Source of the DNA: Ancylostoma caninum
Taxonomy: Eukaryota; Nematoda; Chromadorea; Rhabditida; Ancylostomatidae
Reading direction: 5' to 3'
Assembly (NCBI GenBank): GCA_037903475.1
Contig: JBAJFG010000190.1
Coordinates: forward strand, 62,001-126,000
DNA length: 64,000 nt
Shown: one piece after another, positions 49,601 through 58,059 of the stretch
How the letters are laid out: every line of letters starts with the position of its first letter
Numbering within the stretch: the stretch's first letter is position 1
Notes under the pieces: model-generated
What the model was told of the DNA's origin: nothing
Seen by the model: the letters and a program-made list of their open reading frames with translations, nothing else
Databases searched by the model: none
Made by a program: the position numbers and the translations under genes

Positions 49601-52600
49601 GACCGCAGACCCTAGGGCAGGTTTAGTTCCTTCTTGTTAAGCCGGTTTTGGTGCAACTCTTAAAAAGCCTTACATTTCTTTGGTCGATTTGGCTTGCACA
49701 TAAACAAGCTGCAAACGTTATCCGCCGCAAGGCATTCTTTATGGCTACGTAACCTTATCGTTTATCATCTCCGTTCCGGTGCTCCGTGCAACCTTGTGGT
49801 AAATCATCACTTCCTGTTACATTCCTTGTGCCTTATGCATTGTCGCTTGTGATCATTATACACAGCATTCCTTGTTGCATTCGTCTGTACCATTGCTGCA
49901 CAACACTTTCGCATATGGCGCACCTGCCGTCGTTTTTTAGCTTAGTATAGTGTGTTCACGAATTGCGATTTTAGGTACTTTGGGTAGTTTGTGTGCAGTT
50001 ATTATGTCTTGCGAGCACTTCCACCCTTCGGTTCTATGACCATGACTATCGCAACTTACGCATGATCCGTGTTACCAAGGCGATGGAAGATTTGAACATC
50101 GCAACGAGACAGATTCTCGCAACCGTCGTTGACAAGGAAACCTTCGTGACTACGCCGGAATCAGCTTTACAGCGTTCCTTGGAGCGCATTCAAAGTGTCG
50201 AGCATCAACGTTTACGTCCTAAGTCCATGTTCATGTCAGCGTTCTCGTCCACAGTCACTATCTGTCATACATGATCCGTCTAAGTGTTGTTTCTGTGATT
50301 CGTTCCTATATTCGTCCAGACGATAAGATCAGTGATTGCAGGGATCGCAGAGGACGCTAGTACCGTCTTATTTGTGTTCCTCGTTGTAGAAATCATCCCC
50401 ATTCAGGTCATTTTAGGTCGTTTAGTTGCGGATTACAGGATAATAGAGCTAAGTGTGGCCTTTGTACTGACTCGACACCAGCAGCGAGTCCATTGCGTGA
50501 TAGTTGTAGATCTCGAGACTGTTCTCGTGGTCACAACTGCTATCAGCGCGAAAATGGCACACATGGAAGTTATTCGGAGTCAAGACCAAGGTCTTCTTCC
50601 GTCATACACCAGGATCACCTTACCCCGACAACGACTTTGCTCAGCATTTAGTCGGTTTTGACGAGCACGCAGACTACGTTGATTGCTTTACACAGTTTAT
50701 ACCCCTAGAGTGAAGTAGGTAAAAACGAAGTTCACGATGTACCTGATCAATTTCAGGGCATCATGGTACTCCTCGATCCAGGATCTCAACCCAGCTTTAC
50801 AACAACAGTAGCTGTGGACAAACTTGGTCTCCACACCCCCAACAGGAAACTGTTCAAACCATCGGAGGTAATTCGACAATTGGACAATCAGGTACGGTTA
50901 GGGTTACATTTGAACATCTTTACGATAACCCTTCAACGGGTTTGCTTCATTCTAGGAGCAATCCTATTACCCGTAGCCGTTTCTCACAGTTGTCGTCGTA
51001 GGATACTGAGTTTAGTCGAGATTCTGTTTTGATTTACCTCTTCACCATATTGTAGTTGCAGTAGTACCAAACGTTCTTATAGGTATTGACTAATTTGGGA
51101 ACACCGTTTGTAGGAAACATCCATGTGTCTCATTTCGGGATTAGTCTTTACCCATTTAAAGTTCTGGACCGTTCTTTTAGGTATCTCTTCCTTCAAGCCA
51201 TATTCCCAGAAACATCCTTAGGAATATAACAACTCCTTGAGGGTAACGACGACGGACGTTTTCAGGCTCAGAAACCTTAACGTTTAGGCATTACTGACAA
51301 CTTACATTCACAACACCAGTTTACTGGTGTCCCCCATATTTCCCCACAGGGCTTGTGGTTTTACAGGTCCATGCATCCTTCTACCACCAGGGAAGGTAAG
51401 ATGTGTTCAATCATGTTTCAGGTAGGTGTGGTGGTAGTAGATGCACACATTACTCGTATAGTGGCTTGTGAATTAGCACATTTCATCTAACGTGCTCCAA
51501 TGCGATCACATGTTACGGTAGCTCACGTGTTCAGCGTCGATTCAGATCAGATACGCTTAGGTACTCTAAGTAGTTCCTTAACTTCACTGATTCAGGTCTT
51601 CGCTAAGAAAATCATTCTCTGTCCGTTTCATGTGTCACATCATCTGATTACCGATCAGCCTTTTAGCACATACTGATTCTCCTCTTTCTTCATACCTTTC
51701 CTGTCACATAATCCATCTACACATAATGCGTCATTACATCCACGCTGTTTGTGTAGGTCCTTCTTCCTCTCTCTCTATCTCCTCCATTACATTTCCTTAT
51801 TTCCCTTATACTCGTAGCTTAAATCAGTTACTAGTGTTTAGTTTGCAAGTTTAGTTTTTTAGCCCTAGCTTCTAGCTTCTACTTCCAAATAGTACTTTGC
51901 GATTACATGCTTTTCATCTTTCCCTCTTTTCTATCCCTCCTCTAATGTAACAATTAGTCCATTAGTCTTTCCACGTATTAGTGTTAGGTACTTCTATTAG
52001 GTTTAGTATGTCCTACTTGGTTGACCGTATAATCGTTTACACATTGCCACTTATCGGGTATAACCCCTCACAGTGCAAGTAACATTGCACGTGTACCTCA
52101 CATTTCACATTCTAAGGTGTCATTGTCAGTCTGCCTTGTTAACTATCCTCTCTATTACAGGATACATTTTCAACGACAGCCTGACAGCTAAGCGATAACA
52201 ACTGCGTACTAGCTATGCAACGTGTCCGTGCTACCATCGCAAGAAGAAAGCGACGAGGAAGCGCACAACCTTCAAGACCTGTGGTTTCCACGCAAATAGG
52301 TTTGCCACATCCTTTCGCTTCTCCTTTCATCAGTATACGTCGGAGGAAACGATCCTACTCCGCACAGCCGACACGTTTGCCGACACCTTCACAAGAGTCC
52401 TGTACTAGTCGGGCTATAACATCGCAGCCGTCTAGCACAGATTCTCTTCTTTCAGACCGTATGTGGAATACGTTAACTTGGGTACAACTACCTACTTCTT
52501 CTAAGCATGTTGGTACCTTTCCTTCTATCGATCTGTCTCCTTTGCATGTTCAACAGCAGTTCGATTCGTACACTCGTCCAGCCACAGTCATCGAACTGAT

Positions 52601-55600
52601 TTCAGCCATTGCTAGAGGCCAGAATGTTAATCGCAAGTTCCATCATGACAGCGATAACGATATCCAGGCATTCTCGGTACCTTGTTCGCATCGTTCCACC
52701 TTGCAACTAACACAGCTACTAACATCTTCTCTTAACCCAGATTGCATGTTTAATCCCAACCATCTAGGGCAGCATGACTATGTCTTGATTGACAATTTCC
52801 TGCATTCTGACCTTTTCCAACAGGTTCGCAGCATCTTCACTACGGAGATCCACTCACCTTCGCCGTCAGACTTCGTAGGAATCCAGTCCAAGCATCTCCC
52901 TGTCTTGGTTGTTGCACAAGCACTAACAGCACTAACATCCCTTTCAGAGGAGGCTGCTACTTACCTCCAAGGACTTACCACTCAAGGCCATCTGACATCC
53001 GACGTGATGCTCGTACGGTTATCGACACTACACAGTTATGCGGATAATATCCTTCATCGTCGTAGCATGATGCATGCCCAACTGTTGTCTGTAGTGTTTG
53101 CACAGCTTTCAGAGATTAATATCATGGTAAATCTGTTAGCCTCGTACGGAGTCACGTATGGTAAAATCGTAACAGCTGTAGTAACATCAGCAGCAATTCA
53201 CGCAGAACTCGTGAAAGTTTACGAGCTTTATCATACGTTACTCATCGAGCATCTTCAGTCGCAGCCAGGCCTTTCCGTTTCGAGTACACAGGTAGGTGAC
53301 CTCTCTTCACACAGTGCTTCTGCACCCATGCACACAGATCCGCCGATAAGTCCAGCTTCAACATCTGCGCGTACGACACCCCTTTTAGCTCCATCGCAAC
53401 CGTCTAGGGTTAGGGAGTATATTCCATGGCCAAGGGTGTTTGCGATTACGCCGAACAAGGATAGGACTCCGTCGCCCACGCCGTCCATCGAATTTTTTGA
53501 AGAAGTTCATGTACAGAAGCCCTTGGAAGTCGAGGCACTGTCGGCTCAGCCACAGCATGTTGCCGGCCCCGAGGATGGGCCCTCAAAGCCCATTCTTTCG
53601 GAGCAACAACGGGTTGTTGCGAGTTTACAGCGACCTACGTCGTCATCATCATCTGTCACATGTTTCTTCTGTAATGGTCGACATTGTTCCTCCAACTGTT
53701 TGGTTATTTCCAGGTTAACGGAACGCATGAAGTTGAATGCGAATCGTGGTGGTTGCTTTCTGTGTTGTGAAAGACATGGTGAGACCGAATGCCCGCTCTG
53801 GGAAACGAAACGCTGTAGCGCTTGCAAGTCGAAGTGGCATGACACATCATTCTGTGATCTCAACAATGGTGTGGACAACGACATCGATGCGGCAGCATAC
53901 AGTGGTTTCTTAGAACTATGTAAGAACATGGCAGATATGGTCAGGAAAGGTGAGAGCACAGGGTTCCATTGAATCCGCCGAGCTCTCAAGGTAGGTTTTC
54001 TCACGCAAGTTTCGTCCATTTTCAACTTACGGTTTTTATCCTTTTGCTTTCTCGGTGGACCTTAAGTTCACCTTCGTCGTTGTTGTGCCCAACTCTATTT
54101 TAGGTACGTGTGCAACAATGACTTCACAACTTACGAGTGCTTTTGTAGCACGCTCAGGGGCACGGTGGGAGACCGTGGTTTACTTTCTTGTGCAGATTCG
54201 GGTATCCCCTTTTTCTTTCGCCTTCTAACTTGACCCCGGGGTTCAGTCTTTCGCCTGTGAGGTAAAATCTCCCCCTCACTCAAAACACAATTCCCCTAGC
54301 GCACAAAACGCGCTCGTAGGCAAAATTTATTTCTTTTGGTTCTTCGCTTCACTCTGTTGCCGTCAACGTCGTCACGTCAAGCCACGCCGATCGTCAAGAA
54401 CATCCAGCACAGTGTCGAAGCCATGTACATAGCCGTTCCTGCCGAAGAAGAAAGTCCCATTTTTATCCCGCCGTAGGTAACTAGACGTCACACCCCAGAA
54501 GTTTCTTCATGCTTACATCCGGATCCAACCAGCTGTTTGAAAAGCCGAGGAGTAGGCCCGTCTGGTAGTCTTCGATTGACTCGTAGATGTGTGTCTCGTT
54601 TAACTCGTAGGTAAGGGCAAGCACAGCTCAGCCTCGGATCATTGTGTCGCCCCCCAGTGTCGCGACTTCGTGCGACTCTTCTTTCATTCCATCGTTCGTT
54701 CGCCAGGTCGCGCGCGCAATGGTCCTACGCTCCTCGCATGCGCACGTTAGGCTCCGCCCCCTGCGCCGAAACTGCATAAATAGCCGGCGCGTGTGCACTC
54801 AACTCTCATTCCTGCGTTGTCACTCGAAGGGAGCGGTTGCGAAAGAAGTCAGAGGATGCGAGTAGATGTTGGTTCACAAGTGTCGTATAACATCAAGCAC
54901 TGGAACAAGGATAGAAGAGGAGCAGCGTCAAGAGAGGTAACTCGGCGTCAGTAAGGTCTGCTCGAAGGCGTTGAGCACAGGCTCACCCTGCCGGCTTGTC
55001 CGAACGGCCGAGGAGTTGTGTTTGCTATGACCCCTAGTTACTGGGCTGGTTGGATTCTTCCCCTTAGTTCTTTTGTTGTATGTTTGCGTTCATATTTATG
55101 CGGGCTATGAAATTGGGCAGTTTATGTGTTCGTGTTGTGTAGCAAGAACTACAGACGTGTGCCGCAAAGAAGCGGTTGTATAGACAGTACAGTTAAGATC
55201 TTGCACATGTGCGGCGCCGGCAGGAGATGGTGGCAGCTCTCTTGCATGTCATATGTGTCGTACTGTTGTGTCACACGAGTCAGTGTTGGTGCATCCGGAG
55301 ATGCCCGGGTGCAGTTGTGTAACAGCGGTGTCTGATATGGTTGGCAGCCAAGGGGCCTCCAGTGCAGTTGTGTGTTGTGTGTTACGTGGCAGGTGAACAC
55401 ATGCATTCTGACGCAAGCCAGTCGTGCTGCCAGCCTTGGCGGGTTATATGTCCCGTCTGTCTCAGGTTGCGTGTTTCCTAGTGGTTGCTCTGCCGATGCG
55501 TTGGTTCTGAGGTCTGCTAACCACTGACTTGGGCAACCCCTAGAAAACCACGACATAACAGGATACACTCATCGCTATTTTTATCACATAATCCACAGAA

Positions 55601-56751
55601 ACATTAATTTGAACTGAGGAATTGAAAGGAAAGTACCGAGCAGTGGCGGACGCAGAAAGTGGGCGGGAGGGGGGGCGTGGGAAGAAAAGTGGGGTCTCCG
55701 CCGTTTTGGGGACCCAGACGGAAAATAAAATTAATAATAATATTAATTATAATAATAAACAATAAATAAAAAATATATTAAAAATAATAATAAAAATAAA
55801 CAATTAAAAATAAACTAACACAAGATTTTTATTTGTATTGTAAAGTAATTTCGAAAATTTGGCGACCCATTCTCGGGGGGGGGCGCGCCCCCCCCCCCTG
55901 CGTCCGCCACTGGTACCGAGCTATTATTGGAGAGAGCGGCGCGGCCAAGCTATGCGATTGGTCAATTCATGAAAGCGGCCAATCGCAGAGCTCGGTCGTA
56001 AAACCATTTCGATATAACAGCAGAAAAAAGCTAAAACAAACTCTTCGACCTTGTGAGGTAATTTAGGCTTATCTGGCGATCAATGCACAATATTACATGT
56101 TATTTTAATCCGCTAGGTTTTGTTTTGGCACTTTGGCAAACCAATGTGTTCAAACAACAATGCCATCTCTTATTATGCCTTTAGCCGATCAAATGAGTTG
56201 GTATTTTCATGCCAAGAAAAATGAAAGATGAAAATGATAGCATAGCTATAAACTCTTGCTGTCAAGGCTCCCACGACGCAGTACACCCTGCCGCGGCGCG
56301 ACTACCCCAGGGCAGAGAGCAAGAGGGCAGCAATCGATTAGGGAGTGCACCAGACAGCCAGAGCGTCGGACTGCTGCGGGGTTTACTGCCCCTTGAGATC
56401 CTCGATAGCAGGCGTTCCATAAATTTCTGATGGTTTGGTGGTCTCCACTCGCCATTGCGTGATACTTACCCACCACAGAAGAAAAACGATATCCTCACCT
56501 GCTACTTTTTTACCTAACATCCTATAAATACTAATCCTCAATGACCTCATTGGAAAATATTTTATCAACAACAATAAACACAAAATCACAGCGACAGACT
56601 TGAACCACACTCGCAGAAAACGCTAGAAAATAAATGATTAGTCGACATTATACCTGTGCTGGACATTTTTTGGCAGTACCTTTCTTGAAGGTAAGCCGTA
56701 GGATTCGCCAAGAAGCATCGGCTCCTTCTCTTCTCTGCTGTCCTCCGACAT
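43656..56751 (-). CDS. Family-92 glycosyltransferase (GT92/DUF23), Golgi type II membrane protein
   Basis: Eleven exons (high to low coordinate): 56,680-56,751; 56,470-56,622; 48,056-48,249; 47,761-47,948; 47,288-47,442; 46,588-46,686; 46,435-46,538; 45,999-46,089; 45,827-45,944; 45,621-45,692; 43,656-43,821. All junctions are GT..AG. All are phase-compatible except the last, where phase 1 meets an exon needing phase 2. The model gives about 470 aa. Exon 1 starts MSEDSREEKE; exon 2 holds a signal anchor (VAVILCLLLLIKYF), giving a cytosolic N-terminus and lumenal catalytic domain. GT92 blocks follow in order: KKAYCRYFD; YTLSLCLAPLYG..EVVEHYKLQGVEHFYIY; LVDDYVKTGEAEVV; the acidic metal-site block FADLDDR; LPTLVFRN..KCVADPRR; then HYREPYGDGWY and LYRNVKRRLDRVYG at the C-terminus. 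C. elegans GALT-1 of this family adds galactose to core fucose of N-glycans; the acceptor here is unknown. The last junction may hide a 1-nt deletion, an assembly error or a missed exon. Confidence 0.85.
44370..44991 (+). mobile_element. Non-autonomous Helitron, copy 2
   Basis: Same plan as copy 1: A-TCTGTATATATAAAAG at the left; ACCCGAGCGAAGCCGGGT hairpin, then CTAG-T at the right. A (GT)n-like microsatellite at about 44,396-44,443 is expanded relative to copy 1. It sits in the last intron of the GT92 gene, antisense to it. Tandem internal units of about 120 bp are present. Confidence 0.85.
47480..47710. repeat. GC-rich palindromic element, copy C
   Basis: First half GCGCCGCACCACCTATGCG and GCGGCAGACCGGCTGGGCGC; second half CTGCCGCGCCGCATGG and GTGCGGCGCGGCACACC. 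It fills most of the intron 47,443-47,760 of the GT92 gene. Long open frames across it arise from its GC richness. Confidence 0.55.
48404..48408. repeat. Target duplication, left (TAACA)
   Basis: TAACA directly precedes the 5' LTR and is repeated at 55,556-55,560. Confidence 0.85.
48525..48534 (+). promoter_or_regulatory. TATA-like box in the 5' LTR
   Basis: GCATAAATAG, downstream of a GC-rich block (GGCTCCGCCCCC). The same box is at 54,774-54,783 in the 3' LTR. A start site about 30 bases downstream, near CACTCAACTCTC, would be expected. Confidence 0.5.
48701..48702 (+). promoter_or_regulatory. Possible 5' splice donor in the LTR
   Basis: GCGTCA|GTAAGGTCT. It could pair with the acceptor TCTCTATTACAG ending at 52,160, removing the decayed region and joining a short leader to the 585-codon ORF. 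A second weaker donor, AGAG|GTAACT, lies at 48,687. Confidence 0.3.
49305..49322 (+). promoter_or_regulatory. Candidate primer-binding site
   Basis: The sequence immediately after the 5' LTR begins TGGTGCATACGGACTG. TGG complements a tRNA 3' CCA. I cannot say which tRNA would match. Confidence 0.4.
49323..49990 (+). other. Retrotransposon leader
   Basis: No reading frame or motif recognised between the primer-binding site and the gag-like remnants. Confidence 0.4.
49993..50700 (+). pseudogene. Gag-like remnant
   Basis: Broken frames. One (50,280-50,645, with a stop) is rich in Cys and His, with KCCFC near 50,290, RCRNHPHSGH near 50,383 and CSRGHNC near 50,530. It directly precedes protease-like sequence, as the nucleocapsid end of a BEL/Pao gag would. 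The match is loose and only the order supports it. Confidence 0.35.
50745..51115 (+). pseudogene. BEL/Pao aspartic protease remnant (DUF1758-like)
   Basis: VLLDPGSQPSFTTTVAVDKL (from 50,766) matches the active-site block of BEL/Pao proteases (LLDSGSQxSFI..LAxxLGL), with the catalytic DSG/DTG changed to DPG. About 90 codons later, in another frame, VPNVLIGID (51,064-51,090) matches the C-terminal LIGxD block, followed by a stop. The domain is frameshifted and not functional. Confidence 0.65.
51120..52150 (+). other. Retrotransposon interior without features
   Basis: No RT, RNase H or integrase motif found in any frame by eye. The 3' part is pyrimidine-rich (51,750-51,800) and ends in the acceptor-like TCTCTATTACAG at 52,160. 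Confidence 0.4.
52215..53972 (+). CDS. gag-like: Intact Gag-like protein with three zinc knuckles
   Basis: 585 codons. The N-terminus is very basic (ARRKRRG at residues 9-15, RRRKRS near 42-47). A long helix-rich middle (about 120-360) probably holds the capsid-like fold, but I cannot confirm it. A Ser/Pro/Thr-rich linker spans about 370-480. Three knuckles follow: C483-C486-H490-C495 and C514-C517-H521-C526 (both CX2CX3HX4C), and C534-C537-H542-C547 (CX2CX4HX4C), the arrangement of BEL/Pao Gag. Gag packages element RNA into particles. The frame is uninterrupted although the rest of the coding interior is wrecked, and it lies 3' of protease traces, near the 3' LTR, where pol or env would normally be. 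An acceptor-like site lies 55 bases before the ATG, so expression from a spliced message is possible. Confidence 0.75.
   Translation: MQRVRATIARRKRRGSAQPSRPVVSTQIGLPHPFASPFISIRRRKRSYSAQPTRLPTPSQESCTSRAITSQPSSTDSLLSDRMWNTLTWVQLPTSSKHVGTFPSIDLSPLHVQQQFDSYTRPATVIELISAIARGQNVNRKFHHDSDNDIQAFSVPCSHRSTLQLTQLLTSSLNPDCMFNPNHLGQHDYVLIDNFLHSDLFQQVRSIFTTEIHSPSPSDFVGIQSKHLPVLVVAQALTALTSLSEEAATYLQGLTTQGHLTSDVMLVRLSTLHSYADNILHRRSMMHAQLLSVVFAQLSEINIMVNLLASYGVTYGKIVTAVVTSAAIHAELVKVYELYHTLLIEHLQSQPGLSVSSTQVGDLSSHSASAPMHTDPPISPASTSARTTPLLAPSQPSRVREYIPWPRVFAITPNKDRTPSPTPSIEFFEEVHVQKPLEVEALSAQPQHVAGPEDGPSKPILSEQQRVVASLQRPTSSSSSVTCFFCNGRHCSSNCLVISRLTERMKLNANRGGCFLCCERHGETECPLWETKRCSACKSKWHDTSFCDLNNGVDNDIDAAAYSGFLELCKNMADMVRKGESTGFH
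53973..54657 (+). other. Retrotransposon 3' non-coding region
   Basis: No reading frame. The bases just before the 3' LTR (ATTGTGTCGCCCCCCAG) are not a polypurine tract; the nearest purine-rich run is GGTAAGGGCAAG near 54,610. Confidence 0.5.
54658..55555 (+). repeat. 3' LTR
   Basis: 898 bp, starts TGTCGCGACTTC, ends CACGACA. The open frames within it are copies of those in the 5' LTR. Confidence 0.9.
55556..55560. repeat. Target duplication, right (TAACA)
   Basis: Directly follows the 3' LTR and equals 48,404-48,408. Confidence 0.85.
55641..55912. mobile_element. hAT-type MITE, copy 2
   Basis: Termini CAGTGGCGGACGCAG / CTGCGTCCGCCACTG, 272 bp, AT-rich core. A perfect 8-bp duplication GTACCGAG lies at 55,633-55,640 and 55,913-55,920. 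It sits in intron 2 of the GT92 gene. Confidence 0.9.
55935..55999. repeat. Short palindromic element, CCAATCGC family, copy 4
   Basis: TGCGATTGGTCAATTC pairs with GCGGCCAATCGCA, then GAGCTCGGTCG and TCGATATAAC, as in copy 1. Confidence 0.6.
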
Positions 56752-57231
56752 GTTCGGTACTGGCTTGGATCTGGCAATGCTACGGTGCAGTATGTATTAG
56801 AAATGTTATCGTAAACCGATCGGAATGAAACATGACGTTAAGGCAATTAGAACTCCAATACCTACAACCCTATGGAAACCCTAGCAGCAACGGTTATCAG
56901 TTGCCGTGGAGATGTCGAACGCCAGCAACGAGATAAATACAATATGGGGGAGGGGGATGATCAAGTAAACAAGCTAGTACTGCCGAGTTTCAATATCGAA
57001 TCAGGAATGATGGCGAGGAATGAGCGGACTTCTGCTTTTGGAAGTCCCTGAATGTGGTGATCATTGGCATTAGTTGAGGTATGTCAAGCCACATATGCTG
57101 TTTTTATTTATTTATTTAGTTATTTATTTGTTTGTTTATTTATATGCGGATGAGCCATGTGCACAATAAAACAGGTAGTAATGGGAAATAATATACAAAA
57201 AATTACATCGAAAAGATAAACCATAACCACT

Positions 57232-57477
57232 CTGATAACTGTGCAGGACGAACGCAGACCAAACGGCGTAATAGCTCGAGTAGAAGCCCTAGCAGTAACG
57301 GTTGTCAGTTGCTGCCATCCTCCCCTTGATTGCCGCCGTCCCTCAGCAATTGCTGCTAAAGGGCTGACAGCTTGAGCAGCAATCGGGGGAAGGATGGCAG
57401 CAACTGGCAACCGTTGCTACTAGGGTTTCTACTCAAACCATTACGCCGTTCGGGCTGCGTTCGTGCTGTTATCAGAA
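57232..57477. repeat. Palindromic element with arms of about 100 bp
   Basis: CTGATAAC..ACGAACGCAG at the left pairs with CTGCGTTCGT..GTTATCAG at the right. Inner parts of both arms contain GGCGTAAT, CCCTAGCAG.AACGGTTG and GCTGCCATCC. A piece of one arm (AAACCCTAGCAGCAACGG) recurs at 56,876-56,906 upstream of the GT92 start. Confidence 0.7.
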
Positions 57478-57625
57478 TGAGATTAAGATGTGCATACAAT
57501 ATGTACATAGTCTACAAAACTTCACGTCTGCACTAGATATACAACATTCTGAATGGGAGAAAAGAAAAAAAATGTGAAAAAAAAATCACTTCAGCAATTT
57601 GCTAACGATTGCTATGAATTCTGAA

Positions 57626-57961
57626 TTATAACGAGGCAATTCGGCCTTCTTCAATATTTTGGGTGAGGCCTTTATCCACCATGTAATTGAAAAACGCTGT
57701 GCTCACTAAGTTCGATGATGGGCGGCGTAGGACTATTTTCATGATAGCCCCGCGATGATTGAGCAACGGATAGGGAGAGAGGTTCTTTTTTCCACTTAGG
57801 TCTTCCACTTTCCAGCCTGCTACAACTAAATAAACGTCATTAAAGGCAGCACCCACGATAACCTTCGTGTCCAAAATTTTGTTTTGGAGTCTGGATGATA
57901 GTCCCAGAAATTCCACGCAAGTTGCACCGCCCAAGGCATCAGCGTTCCCAAGATTTAACAA
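57626..57961 (-). CDS. Unassigned minus-strand ORF, possibly an exon
   Basis: 111 codons ending in TAA, open for some way upstream of the first Met as well. The peptide looks protein-like (ILDTKVIVGAAFND, VYLVVAGWKVED, GLTQNIEEGRIASL at the end). I do not recognise a domain. The string coding VGAAFN is found again, inverted, at about 58,526-58,548 on the plus strand, so part of the sequence is duplicated. It could be the last exon of a gene upstream of, and parallel to, the GT92 gene, or a decayed copy. Confidence 0.3.
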   Translation of the reverse strand: MLNLGNADALGGATCVEFLGLSSRLQNKILDTKVIVGAAFNDVYLVVAGWKVEDLSGKKNLSPYPLLNHRGAIMKIVLRRPSSNLVSTAFFNYMVDKGLTQNIEEGRIASL

Positions 57962-58059
57962 GTTAGACTTGGTATCCGAGTATCCGCGGGGTGAGATGTG
58001 GCGTGATTCGAATCAGCTGATTTCTGCCGCAGTCACTCAGTTTTCCTAAGATAATGTTT

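Larger units (their letters stand above)
48409..55555 (+). mobile_element. BEL/Pao-type LTR retrotransposon, pol-deficient
   Basis: Two direct LTRs of 896 and 898 bp (TGTCGCGACTTC at the start, CACGACA at the end) bound 5353 bp and are flanked by TAACA. The interior carries, in order, a leader, Cys/His-rich gag-like remnants, traces of a BEL/Pao aspartic protease, about 1 kb without features, and an intact 585-codon zinc-knuckle ORF close to the 3' LTR. No reverse transcriptase, RNase H or integrase is visible, so copying would need enzymes in trans. It lies antisense in an intron of the GT92 gene. Confidence 0.85.
48250..56469 (-). other. Intron 2 of the GT92 gene (8.2 kb)
   Basis: Runs from donor TGG|GTAAGTATC at 56,469 to acceptor TTCTCCTAG at 48,250, phase 0 at both ends. 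About 7.15 kb of it is the BEL/Pao element and 272 bp the hAT MITE, which leaves under 0.9 kb of other intron sequence. Confidence 0.7.

Noticed and set aside
53546..54025. 159-codon minus-strand frame
   Set aside because: Antisense shadow of the zinc-knuckle ORF.
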